DNA of 64,000 bases from Streptomyces xinghaiensis S187 (GTDB taxonomy: Bacteria; Actinomycetota; Actinomycetes; Streptomycetales; Streptomycetaceae): assembly GCF_000220705.2 (NCBI RefSeq), contig NZ_CP023202.1, positions 4,154,001 to 4,218,000 on the forward strand. The letters run 5' to 3'. A program made the position numbers and the translations under genes. Under the pieces are notes generated by a model. It saw nothing but the letters and a program-made list of their open reading frames with translations. It was not told the origin of the DNA and made no database searches. This document shows positions 16,291 to 23,092 of the stretch, piece after piece. Numbering within the stretch: the stretch's first letter is position 1; the number at the start of each line of letters is the position of its first letter.

Positions 16291-16782
16291 GTGTGGACTT
16301 CATACTCTGGCTGCGTGGCTGATGTGTGGGCCCTTCTTCAAGGGATCGGTGCTGGCGCCGGGATGGTGGCGTTGGGGATTCAGGCTGGAGTGGGCTGGCG
16401 ACGGCGGCACGCTCCACGCGACGTCGATGGCCTGCGGCAGTTGCTAGACACTGCATATAGTCACGTGCTACCGATTGCATCGCGGCCCGTCAACGGGAGC
16501 GCTTCCCTGGATCTTGTTGAGAATGATGCCGCCGTGATGGCAGTGATTGACATGCCGCGTTATGCCGGGCGGCTGAAAGATCCGGTCCTTGCTTCAGCGG
16601 TCCGGGAAGCGGGCCTCAAATACCACTTGGCCTTCGCGCTGGGCTCAAATCTAAACAGACCTTATAGTGAACGGGATCGAACCCTCATCGATCGCCAGAA
16701 TCAGGCAGCGCAGGAAGCCATGGACGCGATCCGGAGAGCTGTTGACCGTCTCGATCAGATCGAACGTCGGCTGCGCCCTTGA
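16291..16782 (+). CDS. Small membrane-anchored hypothetical protein
   Basis: 163 residues from the first GTG; GTG 16315 and 16324 are alternatives, and no strong ribosome site decides. One hydrophobic segment (about 14-34, ALLQGIGAGAGMVALGIQAG) is followed by a helical soluble domain: LRQLLDTAYSHVLPIA, then LVENDAAVMAVID, then a terminal amphipathic helix AMDAIRRAVDRLDQIERRL. I do not recognise the family. Third-position GC is lower than in neighbours, suggesting recent acquisition. It converges on another small membrane-anchored gene 25 bp away. Confidence 0.6.
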   Translation: MWTSYSGCVADVWALLQGIGAGAGMVALGIQAGVGWRRRHAPRDVDGLRQLLDTAYSHVLPIASRPVNGSASLDLVENDAAVMAVIDMPRYAGRLKDPVLASAVREAGLKYHLAFALGSNLNRPYSERDRTLIDRQNQAAQEAMDAIRRAVDRLDQIERRLRP

Positions 16783-16807
16783 GGTGGGCGGTGTCTCAAT
16801 GACCGAG

Positions 16808-17356
16808 TCATGGTGAGTCGCGAAGCGCAGACGACGCAAGGGCAATGAAGGTGGTGTAGTCACGACGACGCTGTTCATCGGCGGCTAGGTAGGCAGCTTG
16901 AGGGACTGATGAGTCACGCCCCTCACCTATGGCCTCGATCCAGTCCGTTGCGGCGCGGAACTGTGCTCCTACCGACCCAACCAGCGCAGTACATGCATCA
17001 GCGCCCTCATCTGGCCCCCAGACACTCAGTTGCACAGCAGTTGTTGCCAGGAGCGGCTGAAGTCTGACGAACAGGTCAGCAATTCCTGACTGGGGCGTTC
17101 TGCCTTGAGCGAGCTGCACTTCCATCTCACCCAAGGCGCCCACTATTTCCATGGTTGCGTCGAGAGCGGTCATCCAGGCGGCTTTCCGGTGCTCGCGCGC
17201 CCATTGAGCATGCTCGGCATCTGCCTGTACCTTCACTGCTTCAACTGCTTTTAGCGCTCCCAGCTTGGCTCCCTGCCACGCACCAACCGCACCGATCAGA
17301 GAACCGATGAGTGCACATGCTCCAGAGAGCAGTGCCACTGTGCCTTCATCCACCAT
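16808..17356 (-). CDS. Small membrane-anchored helical hypothetical protein
   Basis: 182 residues from ATG 17356; GTG 17377 adds seven residues and cannot be excluded. A single hydrophobic helix (about 5-32, TVALLSGACALIGSLIGAVG) precedes a helical stretch rich in A/E/K/Q (KAVEAVKVQADAEHAQWARE) and a soluble domain ending RRRDYTTFIALASSALRDSP. No family is recognised. An N-terminal anchor followed by a coiled-coil domain resembles small actinobacterial proteins of unknown role. It converges with 16291-16782. Confidence 0.65.
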   Translation of the reverse strand: MVDEGTVALLSGACALIGSLIGAVGAWQGAKLGALKAVEAVKVQADAEHAQWAREHRKAAWMTALDATMEIVGALGEMEVQLAQGRTPQSGIADLFVRLQPLLATTAVQLSVWGPDEGADACTALVGSVGAQFRAATDWIEAIGEGRDSSVPQAAYLAADEQRRRDYTTFIALASSALRDSP

Positions 17357-17400
17357 CTCAGCGTAAGTCAGTCTCACACCTGCCCCACCACTCTCCCCAG

Positions 17401-17548
17401 CTCCCATCCCGTCTGCCGTCGACCCACACACCGTGGAGCGGGCGGGGCCCCGGGCGTCCAGGTGGAGCGCGCCACTGTACGAACGACCTGGACGCCCGGG
17501 GCCACGTCTGCTCGGCTCTGCCTGGGGCGACGGCAGACGGGATGGGAG
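17401..17548. repeat. Large nested inverted repeat (21-bp outer, 18-bp inner arms)
   Basis: Outer arms 17401-17421 and 17528-17548 are perfect 21-bp inverted copies beginning CTCCCATCCCGTCTG. Inner arms 17446-17463 and 17486-17503 are perfect 18-bp copies, GGCCCCGGGCGTCCAGGT and its complement, around a 22-nt loop. The whole could extrude as a cruciform or fold as a long RNA hairpin. It lies in a 400-bp non-coding stretch beside the IS110 gene. A miniature transposable element or strong terminator is possible. Confidence 0.8.
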
Positions 17549-17770
17549 CCCCCACGCACGCCACCAACTTCCCGGCACTCGCGTACGGCGCCCCGTCCAT
17601 CCCGGAGCCTGAGCGCCCCTGCCGGAGGCATCCATCTCTGAGGTCTGGCGGCTGATCGCTGTGAGCGCGGGCCGGGCGCCGGCCGGGGTGGAGCGGGACG
17701 GAGGCAGGAGCGCAGGCCCGGCCGGGGGCCGGGCCGCGCGCGGTGAGCGGAGCGAGTCTCAATGATGAAG
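17549..17770. other. Non-coding GC-rich segment next to the IS110 gene
   Basis: No credible ORF. Several imperfect GC palindromes occur (around CGGGCCGGGCGCCGGCC and GGCCCGGCCGGGGGCCGGGCC, given in part). It ends in the GTCTCAATGA repeat that overlaps the transposase stop. Confidence 0.45.
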
Positions 17771-19200
17771 TCAAGCTGCCTGTGTGACTGGCGGGGTGGG
17801 GGTGAAGATCCGTCCGTCACGTAGGAGTGCCCACAGCACATCGGTCCGTCGGCGGGCCAGGGCGATGATGGCCTGGACGTGTTTGCAGCCCACGGCGCGC
17901 TTCTTGAGGTAGAAGTCCCGGTTCGGTCCTTCGCGGATGATGCTGGTCTGCGCGGACATGTAGAAGACCCGGCGCAGACGGCGGCTGTAGCGCTTGGGTC
18001 GGTGCAGGTTGCCGGTGCGGCGTCCGGAGTCACGTGGCACCGGCACCAGTCCGGCGGCCGAGGCGAGGTGACCGGCGTCGGCGTAGGCCGACAGGTTGCC
18101 GGCAGCGACGACGAACTCGGCTCCGAGTATCGGGCCCATGCCGGGCAGGGACTCGATGATCTCCGCCTGTGGGTGGCTGCGGAATGTCTCGCGGATCTGC
18201 TTGTCGATCCGTTTCAGCCGGTCGTCCAGGTCCAGGATCTGCCTGGCAAGGTCGGCGACGATCTGTGCGGCGACGTCCTCCCCGGGCAGTGCGGTCTGCT
18301 GGGCCTGTGCGGCTTCCAGAGCGGTCGCGGCCACCGCGTCGGCGCCCCGGATACTGCGGTTGGCCAGCCAGGCCGTCAGCCGGGCCCGGCCACGGCGGCG
18401 GATGGCGGCAGGTGTCTGGTAGCCGGTCAGCAGCACCAGCGCACCCTTGTGCGCCGAATAGTCGTAGGCCCGCTCCAGCGCGGGAAAGACACCGGTCAGC
18501 ACATCACGGAGCCGGTTGATCATCCGTACCCGGTCGGCCATCAGGTCACTGCGGTGGGCAGTCAGTAATGCGAGGTCGGCGGCGAGCTGGGCCGGTACGT
18601 CAATCGCGGCGAAGTCGCTTCGGTGACGGGCGGTCTCGGCGATGACATAGGCGTCGCGGGCGTCGGTCTTCGCCTCACCCCGGTAGGCGCCGGACATGCG
18701 GTTGACCGTGCGGCCGGGCACGTAGACGGCCCTCTGGCCGTGCGCCGCGAGCAACGCAAGCAGCAGGGCGGACGAGGTCCCTGAGATGTCCACCGCCCAG
18801 CGGACCTCCTCTGCCAGCTCCAGGATCTCGCCGAGCGCGGTCAGGATCGCCGACTCGTCGTTTTCGATCTTCTTCGACCACAGGGTCGCGCCGGTCTCAT
18901 CGACCGCCGCCGCCCAGTGATGGCCTTTGCCCGCGTCGACGCCCGCCCATACGCGGGCCCGTGGCTTGCTCACTTGCCCTCCTCGCACCGCACAGCAGTC
19001 CGTCGGCCCGAAGAACACCCCGCTGTCTGCTCCGTAAACAGCGACCGCCATAAGGCGCGCACATCTCAATCAGCAGCCAGGGTGCCCCGAAGGGCGCGGC
19101 GGCCACTCGCTCCGAGCCACATCCGGCAAGCCGCCTTGAGCCACACCCCGCCCTTCCGGGCCGCCCAACAACTTACGGAGCCGCCTTGAACCCGTACTGA
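17756..19200 (-). mobile_element. IS110-family insertion sequence (ends not defined)
   Basis: One transposase gene plus a non-coding flank upstream of it. IS110 elements lack terminal inverted repeats, so the ends cannot be set by eye. The left limit given is the GTCTCAATGA repeat. The right limit is placed past a duplicated GCCGCCTTGA (19130-19139, 19180-19189). Confidence 0.5.
17771..18973 (-). CDS. IS110-family transposase
   Basis: 400 residues, full length. The N-terminal RuvC-like DEDD domain shows VWAGVDAGKGHHWAAA, WAVDISGTSSALLLALL and TDARDAYVIAETAR. The C-terminal Tnp_20 region shows IIESLPGMGPILGAEFVVAAGNL, GHLASAAGLVPVPRDSG and RVFYMSAQTSI, written here in parts. The family moves by a bridge-RNA-guided recombinase mechanism. 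GTG 18973 is chosen because GAGGAGG lies five bases upstream and the VSKPRARVWAGVD start fits the family. Leu136 is encoded by TTA (18566-18568), the bldA-dependent codon. No frameshift is seen, so it may be active. Confidence 0.93.
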   Translation of the reverse strand: MSKPRARVWAGVDAGKGHHWAAAVDETGATLWSKKIENDESAILTALGEILELAEEVRWAVDISGTSSALLLALLAAHGQRAVYVPGRTVNRMSGAYRGEAKTDARDAYVIAETARHRSDFAAIDVPAQLAADLALLTAHRSDLMADRVRMINRLRDVLTGVFPALERAYDYSAHKGALVLLTGYQTPAAIRRRGRARLTAWLANRSIRGADAVAATALEAAQAQQTALPGEDVAAQIVADLARQILDLDDRLKRIDKQIRETFRSHPQAEIIESLPGMGPILGAEFVVAAGNLSAYADAGHLASAAGLVPVPRDSGRRTGNLHRPKRYSRRLRRVFYMSAQTSIIREGPNRDFYLKKRAVGCKHVQAIIALARRRTDVLWALLRDGRIFTPTPPVTQAA

Positions 19201-19263
19201 AGATTTCTACTCAGTGGCGGTGTGGCTGTTGTCCGGTCCCGGTAGATGCTTGACGCTCCGGCT
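18974..19263 (-). other. Non-coding flank of the IS110 transposase (bridge RNA candidate region)
   Basis: About 230 bp upstream of the transposase contain no credible ORF. In IS110-group elements the guide (bridge) RNA is encoded in the flank upstream of the transposase. A small GCTGT/ACAGC stem and the repeated GCCGCCTTGA are visible, but I cannot fold the region reliably. Confidence 0.4.
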
Positions 19264-19659
19264 TCAGGTTGTGGTGGGCCGCTGGTTGAAGAGCAGGGCG
19301 CATGGCGGGAGTTCTCGGCTTTGGCGGTGTGCCAGGGCGAGGAACAGGGCTGGGCGTGCGGTCCACTCGATGCGGGTGTCTGCCTGGCTGATCGTGACGG
19401 TGCACAACTCGCCGTCGGACAAGGCCTGAGCGTCGGTGCGGTGCCCTGTGGTGAGCCAGGCCTCAGCCTTGGTGGCGGCTTCTGCGTCGAGTGACGGGCT
19501 GATCGTGCGGAGCGCCACCCGGATCCAGTTGATGGCCTCGGTTGCCGTGGTGGCGTCGAAGGAGGCGAGGAGGACTGGGGCTTGGCCGGTGGCTGCGGTT
19601 TGGGCCCAGCATTCGCACCAGTAGCCGCGGGTGAGGGTGCTCTGTGGGTGGTGAGTCAT
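19264..19659 (-). CDS. Hypothetical protein, paralogue of its upstream neighbour
   Basis: 131 residues. The start overlaps the previous gene's stop (ATGA at 19656-19659), so it is the last gene of a three-gene operon. Sequence follows the layout of the 117-residue neighbour: WCECWAQTAATGQ, then an alpha segment INWIRVALRTISPSLDAEAA, then LSDGELCTVTISQADTRI. Shared landmarks are W-C, R-x-I-x-x-x-LD, L-S-x-GE and ATR/DTR. The family is unknown to me; similar small proteins occur beside XRE/GHKL regulatory genes in Streptomyces accessory regions. Confidence 0.7.
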   Translation of the reverse strand: MTHHPQSTLTRGYWCECWAQTAATGQAPVLLASFDATTATEAINWIRVALRTISPSLDAEAATKAEAWLTTGHRTDAQALSDGELCTVTISQADTRIEWTARPALFLALAHRQSRELPPCALLFNQRPTTT

Positions 19660-20009
19660 CGCGGGCTTCCCGTGGGGTGGGCCGACAGGATGTAGCGGGT
19701 GGCGTCCTCGGTGAGGGCGAAGGAGTACGGCTCGCCCCGGGAGAGGGTGGCTAACGCTCGTTCGTTTTCGGCGTGGTCGTGGATCCAGTGGCGGGTCGGC
19801 CGGGCTGCCATCGGGTCGAGCTGGTCGGCGATGTGCCGGGCTCGGCCGTGCAGCCAGCGCATAGCCAGGCGGGGAGTGCTCGCGAGGTGGTGGCCGAGCT
19901 GGAAGGTGCGGCCGTCTGCGGGGGTGTAGGCGATGGCCTGGCACCAGCAGTCGGCCGCCGTGATGCCGAGCGGGAGTCGGCAGGCTGTCTGTTGTTCGTC
20001 GGCTGTCAT
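19656..20009 (-). CDS. Hypothetical protein, tandem paralogue
   Basis: 117 residues, the middle gene of a coupled operon (its ATG shares a base with the upstream TGA; its TGA overlaps the next ATG). ADCWCQAIAYTPADGRTFQL is followed by MRWLHGRARHIADQLDPMAA and ALATLSRGEPYSFALTEDATRY, paralleling the downstream gene and implying an old duplication. Leu86 is encoded by TTA (19752-19754), so translation may depend on bldA. No function is known. The cysteines near the N-terminus could bind metal, but there are only two. Confidence 0.7.
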   Translation of the reverse strand: MTADEQQTACRLPLGITAADCWCQAIAYTPADGRTFQLGHHLASTPRLAMRWLHGRARHIADQLDPMAARPTRHWIHDHAENERALATLSRGEPYSFALTEDATRYILSAHPTGSPR

Positions 20010-20413
20010 CAGCACCGGTGCTCTTCGCCGCGGGGCATGGGGAGTTCGGCGGCGATGGTCCGGCCGCGGTGGTCGCCGTGGACCTCGACCCGCTCGGCGA
20101 GTGCGGCGACGATGCCGAGTCCTCGGCCGCAGGTGGCTTCGGTGCTGGGGTGGTGGAACTCCGGCTTGGTGTCCGTGGTCCCGGCGTCGGTCACTGAGAC
20201 GGTGAGGGCGTGCGCGGTCTGGTTGAGGGTGACGTGGAAGGTCCCGGCTGGGGTGCCGCTCGTGGTGTGGCGGAGGGCGTTGGTCGCCAGCTCGCTCACG
20301 ATCAGTTCTGCCGTTGCTGCGGTGGTCGGGTCGCTGAGGCATTGGACGGTGAAGCGGCGTGCGTTGTGGATCTCTTCGGGCTGGCCCGGGAAGGTGCGGT
20401 GGTATGTGGGCAT
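20009..20413 (-). CDS. GHKL-fold ATP-binding protein (anti-sigma-kinase-like)
   Basis: 134 residues, the HATPase_c fold alone. The N box ELIVSELATNALRHT (about 37-51), the G1 box VSVTDAGT and the G2 box CGRGLGIVAALAERVEV are present. It resembles the many SpoIIAB/RsbW-like single-domain ATPases of Streptomyces, which bind or phosphorylate partner proteins. ATG 20413 follows GGAGGAATG, a strong site. It heads the operon with the two paralogous unknowns and is divergent from the monooxygenase-like/XRE operon. Those XRE genes often accompany such ATPases, so a joint regulatory circuit is plausible. Confidence 0.88.
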   Translation of the reverse strand: MPTYHRTFPGQPEEIHNARRFTVQCLSDPTTAATAELIVSELATNALRHTTSGTPAGTFHVTLNQTAHALTVSVTDAGTTDTKPEFHHPSTEATCGRGLGIVAALAERVEVHGDHRGRTIAAELPMPRGEEHRC

Positions 20414-20542
20414 GGCATTCCTCCATGGCGCTCACCTGCGGCTTTCCTGTTCGGTCGGGCCGTTGTGCTGACCCGGACCAGGCTGAGCCGTACAATAAGT
20501 ACTAGCACCGTACCCGGCGTGTGAGTACCTGAAGTGCCAGAT

Positions 20543-20557
20543 CGCACTATTAGTGCG
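20543..20557. promoter_or_regulatory. Palindrome in divergent promoter region
   Basis: CGCACTATTAGTGCG is a perfect 15-bp palindrome between the GHKL operon and the monooxygenase-like/XRE operon. A GTAC-rich stretch (GTACAATAAGTAC, 20491-20503) lies 40 bp away. Both could be operators for the adjacent XRE regulator. Confidence 0.55.
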
Positions 20558-20626
20558 GGTGGCAGGGGTGAGACGTCACTCGAAAGCGGGAGGTGCCCCA
20601 GGCAGCCATAGGAGGGAGACCGCGAG

Positions 20627-20935
20627 ATGTTCGGATTGATGGTCCGCTTCACCTGCAAGGACGAGGAAGCGGCGGCCGGGTTCGACGCGCTGGTTGCGCG
20701 GACCGGTGAGCAGATCAAGGCCCATGAGCCCGGAACGCTGATCTACACCGTGCACCGGGTGGAGGGCCGGCCACTGGAGCGCATCTTCTACGAGCTCTAC
20801 CGGGACGAGGCGGCTTTCCAGGCGCATGAGGAGCAGGACTACGTGAAGGCGTTTCTCGCTGAGCGTGAGCGTTATCTGTCCTCCACTGAAGTCGATCGCT
20901 TGGACTTTGTGTCCGGCAAGGGTGTGGCGGTGTGA
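20627..20935 (+). CDS. Antibiotic-biosynthesis-monooxygenase (ABM) fold protein
   Basis: 102 residues, one ferredoxin-like ABM domain: MVRFTCKDEEAAAGFDALV, then HEPGTLIYTVHRVEG, then IFYELYRDEAAFQAHEEQDY and VKAFLAERERYL. Proteins of this fold are quinol monooxygenases or heme/ligand-binding dimers. The H-E-x-G-x-L-x-Y core is present. GGAGGGAGA precedes ATG 20627. Its stop overlaps the GTG of the XRE gene, so the two are coupled; a role as ligand sensor or cofactor enzyme for that regulator is an inference. Confidence 0.85.
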   Translation: MFGLMVRFTCKDEEAAAGFDALVARTGEQIKAHEPGTLIYTVHRVEGRPLERIFYELYRDEAAFQAHEEQDYVKAFLAERERYLSSTEVDRLDFVSGKGVAV

Positions 20936-22155
20936 GTCCCGACTATGAGAAGGCGCTCGGGCGCAAGATCGCCTTCAACCGCAAGCGCCGTGGCTTCTCC
21001 CAGAAGGAGTTCGCCGCTCTCCTGGACCGATCGGAAGCCTGGGTCTCCCAGGTGGAGCGCGGGGTTCGGCGCATCGACCGGATGACGGTCCTGGAGAAAG
21101 TCGCCGACGTCCTCGACGTGCCGCTCGCCGAGCTGGCCGCCGAGGCGCCCGTCGTCGCGTCGGCCGCCGTGGAGCCGCCCGGCGCCAGCCGCCTCCGCCT
21201 GGTCCTGAGCACGGCCCACTCCCTCAAGGCGATCCTCGGGCAGCATGACGAGCCGGACATTCCCGCGCTCCGATCCCAGGTGGAACGCGCCTGGACGCTG
21301 ACCCATGAGGGCAACTACGCCGATCTCTCCGAGCTGTTGGCCGAGCTGGTGCCCGCCTTGGAGGCGGCCGTGCGGTCGGCGCCGGAGCCGGAGCGTCCCG
21401 AGTTGTTCCGGCTCCTGGCCGGCATGTATCACACGTGCAGTGCGGCGCTGGCGAACATGGGGGAGCCGGAAGCGGCCTGGATCGCCGTGGACCGTTCCGT
21501 CGTCGCCGCCGAGCGGGCCGGTGATCCGCTGCTGATGGCGGCCGGGGAGTTCCGTCTCTCTATCGTCTTCCTCGGCGCCCGCCACTACGGCCAGGCAGCC
21601 CAGGTCTCAGGCACCGCCGCCGACGCCCTGCAACCGCTGGCCGAGTCCGGCGACGTGCAGGCCGTCGCCCTCCGCGGGGCCCTGACCCTGCAACGCGCCG
21701 TCGCCGCCGCCCGCGCCAACCAGGCCGATGACTCCTACGAGTACATCCGGCAGGCCCGGGACATGGCCGAGCGGGTCGGCCCCGGCCGCAACGACTACAA
21801 CACCGAATTCGGCCCCACCAACGTCGACTTGCACGAGATCGCCGTCGCCGTGGACCTCGGGGACGCCGGAGTCGCGCTGCGGACGGCCGCCCGGGTGGAT
21901 GCTTCGTCCCTGTCGTCCGAGCGGCAGACGCGCTTTCAGCTCGACGTGGCCCGGGCGCACGCCCAGCGGCGCCAGATCGCCGAAGCCGTGACGGCCGTCC
22001 GTGCGGCACAAGACCTCTCGCCCGACATCGTCCGCGCCATGCCTGCGGTGAAACAGCTCGTGGCCGACCTGCTGACCATGAGCCGGGCACCGTCGGAGGA
22101 ACTGCGGTCACTGGCAGCCGAACTTGGCGTACACGAAGCTGCCTCCCGCGCCTGA
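20932..22155 (+). CDS. XRE-family regulator with TPR-like C-terminal domain
   Basis: 407 residues. HTH at about 8-60 (LGRKIAFNRKRRGFSQKEFA, then LLDRSEAWVSQVERGVRRID). The long alpha-helical remainder (LSELLAELVPALEAAV, GMYHTCSAALANMGEPEAAW, EYIRQARDMAERVG, AVTAVRAAQDLSPDIV) is TPR-like and probably a peptide or ligand receptor. GTG 20932 overlaps the stop of the ABM-fold gene. Such proteins are abundant in Streptomyces accessory regions, often near GHKL ATPases. It is the last gene before the tRNA boundary, so it may be the island's main regulator. Confidence 0.9.
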   Translation: MSPDYEKALGRKIAFNRKRRGFSQKEFAALLDRSEAWVSQVERGVRRIDRMTVLEKVADVLDVPLAELAAEAPVVASAAVEPPGASRLRLVLSTAHSLKAILGQHDEPDIPALRSQVERAWTLTHEGNYADLSELLAELVPALEAAVRSAPEPERPELFRLLAGMYHTCSAALANMGEPEAAWIAVDRSVVAAERAGDPLLMAAGEFRLSIVFLGARHYGQAAQVSGTAADALQPLAESGDVQAVALRGALTLQRAVAAARANQADDSYEYIRQARDMAERVGPGRNDYNTEFGPTNVDLHEIAVAVDLGDAGVALRTAARVDASSLSSERQTRFQLDVARAHAQRRQIAEAVTAVRAAQDLSPDIVRAMPAVKQLVADLLTMSRAPSEELRSLAAELGVHEAASRA

Positions 22156-22251
22156 AGTGCGGTCGGCGCCCGGCAGGAGGGCATCAACCACGTGGATCGT
22201 GCTCAGGGATGTCATAGGCGTGGGTGACCACCGCCGATGATGAAGTGAACG

Positions 22252-22291
22252 CCAAAACGCCCCGGACCATGATCGGTCCGGGGCGTTTTGG
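22252..22291. terminator. Strong terminator 3' of tRNA-Arg
   Basis: A perfect 17-bp stem (22252-22268 with 22275-22291, CCAAAACGCCCCGGACC and its complement) with a six-base loop and flanking T/A tracts. It can stop both the minus-strand tRNA transcript and the plus-strand XRE operon. It comes from the island side of the junction. Confidence 0.9.
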
Positions 22292-22292
22292 C

Positions 22293-22368
22293 TGGTGCCC
22301 CCGGCAGGATTCGAACCTGCGACACCCGCTTTAGGAGAGCGGTGCTCTATCCCCTGAGCTACGGAGGC
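22293..22368 (-). tRNA. tRNA-Arg (anticodon CCT)
   Basis: 76 nt including an encoded CCA. Acceptor GCCTCCG pairs with CGGGGGC (one G-T), the anticodon stem is CCGCT/AGCGG with loop CTCCTAA, and the T arm is CGCAGGTTCGAATCCTGCC, split at the loop. Anticodon CCT reads AGG. Its 3' 42 bases before CCA are duplicated at 11761-11802, marking it as the island's integration site. Confidence 0.97.
22296..22337 (-). repeat. Island attachment site, right (within tRNA-Arg)
   Basis: The 42-bp core shared with 11761-11802. It runs from the anticodon loop to the discriminator base, so integration leaves a functional tRNA with a 3' end supplied by the element. Confidence 0.92.
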
Positions 22369-22599
22369 TGGGCTGTGGCAGCGGGCCCGGTGAGGGGCTT
22401 CGCCGCCGCGGTCAGTGTAGCGGGTGGGGGTCCGGGGGCCACCGGGTTGCCCCAGCGGATGGTGACGGTTGCCCAGCGCCGCCTCTACGGCCACGGACGA
22501 TCACCGAGCAAGCCGCCGGAACGGTCCGCACCCTCCAGTGCAGCGGGTGTTCGGTGCGCTCCGCCGGATGGCCTCGGTCGTTTGAGCAGCAGGAGAACG

Positions 22600-23073
22600 T
22601 CACCAGACGGGGCGCAGTGGCGGGATCGAGTCGCCCGCCAACGTGCGGATGATGGCCGCGAGCTCGGCTCGGGGGACCTCCAAGCCGGCCTCGTGCAGGC
22701 GCTTGGTCAGCTGTGCTTCGAGCTGGTGCAGGATCCTTCCGGCCACGGCCAGGTGATCCGTCGCCTTGGGCGTCAGGACGACGAGCTTGCGCCGTCCACC
22801 GGCCGGGTGGGGTCGGCGCTCGACGTATCCCCGCTTCTCCAGGTCGTCGAGGATCTGGCCGGCGGCCTGCTTGGTGACCCCGAGGCGCTCGGCGAGTTCG
22901 CTGCTCGTGGCGCCGTCGCCGTGGAGCACTTGGAAGACCAGGCCGTGCATGGGGCGGAGGTCCGCGTAGCCGGCGGCGTCCAGACGGCTGACGAACTCGG
23001 AGAGGACCACCTGGAAGGCCATCCCGAGCAGGAAGGTGAGCTCGGTGCGCTCGAGGGGCTCGTTGGTCTCCAT
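22600..23073 (-). CDS. MarR-family transcriptional regulator
   Basis: 157 residues. The winged helix (about 45-115) reads ATSSELAERLGVTKQAAGQI and LDDLEKRGYVERRPHPAGGR, then RKLVVLTPKATDHL, the MarR wing signature. The N-terminal helix ELTFLLGMAFQVVLSEFVSRL and a C-terminal helix form the dimer interface. ATG 23073 is preferred over GTG 23091. It is divergent from a cupin gene with a concentric palindrome between them, which is the obvious operator. Confidence 0.93.
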   Translation of the reverse strand: METNEPLERTELTFLLGMAFQVVLSEFVSRLDAAGYADLRPMHGLVFQVLHGDGATSSELAERLGVTKQAAGQILDDLEKRGYVERRPHPAGGRRKLVVLTPKATDHLAVAGRILHQLEAQLTKRLHEAGLEVPRAELAAIIRTLAGDSIPPLRPVW

Positions 23074-23092
23074 CGGCTCATCTTGACACACT

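Larger units (their letters stand above)
16793..17773. repeat. Direct repeat pair GTCTCAATGA-NNN-AGTCA
   Basis: Copies at 16793-16810 and 17756-17773 share GTCTCAATGA and AGTCA around three or so variable bases. The first covers the 3' end of the small membrane gene, the second the 3' end of the transposase gene. They may mark an IS110 terminus or its preferred target. Confidence 0.45.
11761..22337. mobile_element. tRNA-Arg-bounded genomic island, no integrase visible
   Basis: A 10.5-kb segment delimited by 42-bp direct repeats of the tRNA-Arg(CCT) 3' end. Contents: NB-ARC/TPR protein, a two-helix membrane protein, a GIY-YIG-like protein, two small membrane-anchored unknowns, an IS110 element, a GHKL ATPase with two paralogous unknowns, and a monooxygenase-like/XRE pair. 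I found no tyrosine or serine integrase, excisionase or replication gene, so it looks like a degraded or non-autonomous island. Confidence 0.8.

Noticed and set aside
11803..22292. Integrase, excisionase or replication gene in the island
   Set aside because: I looked for tyrosine and serine recombinase motifs and winged excisionases in the plausible frames and found none. The only recombinase is the IS110 transposase.
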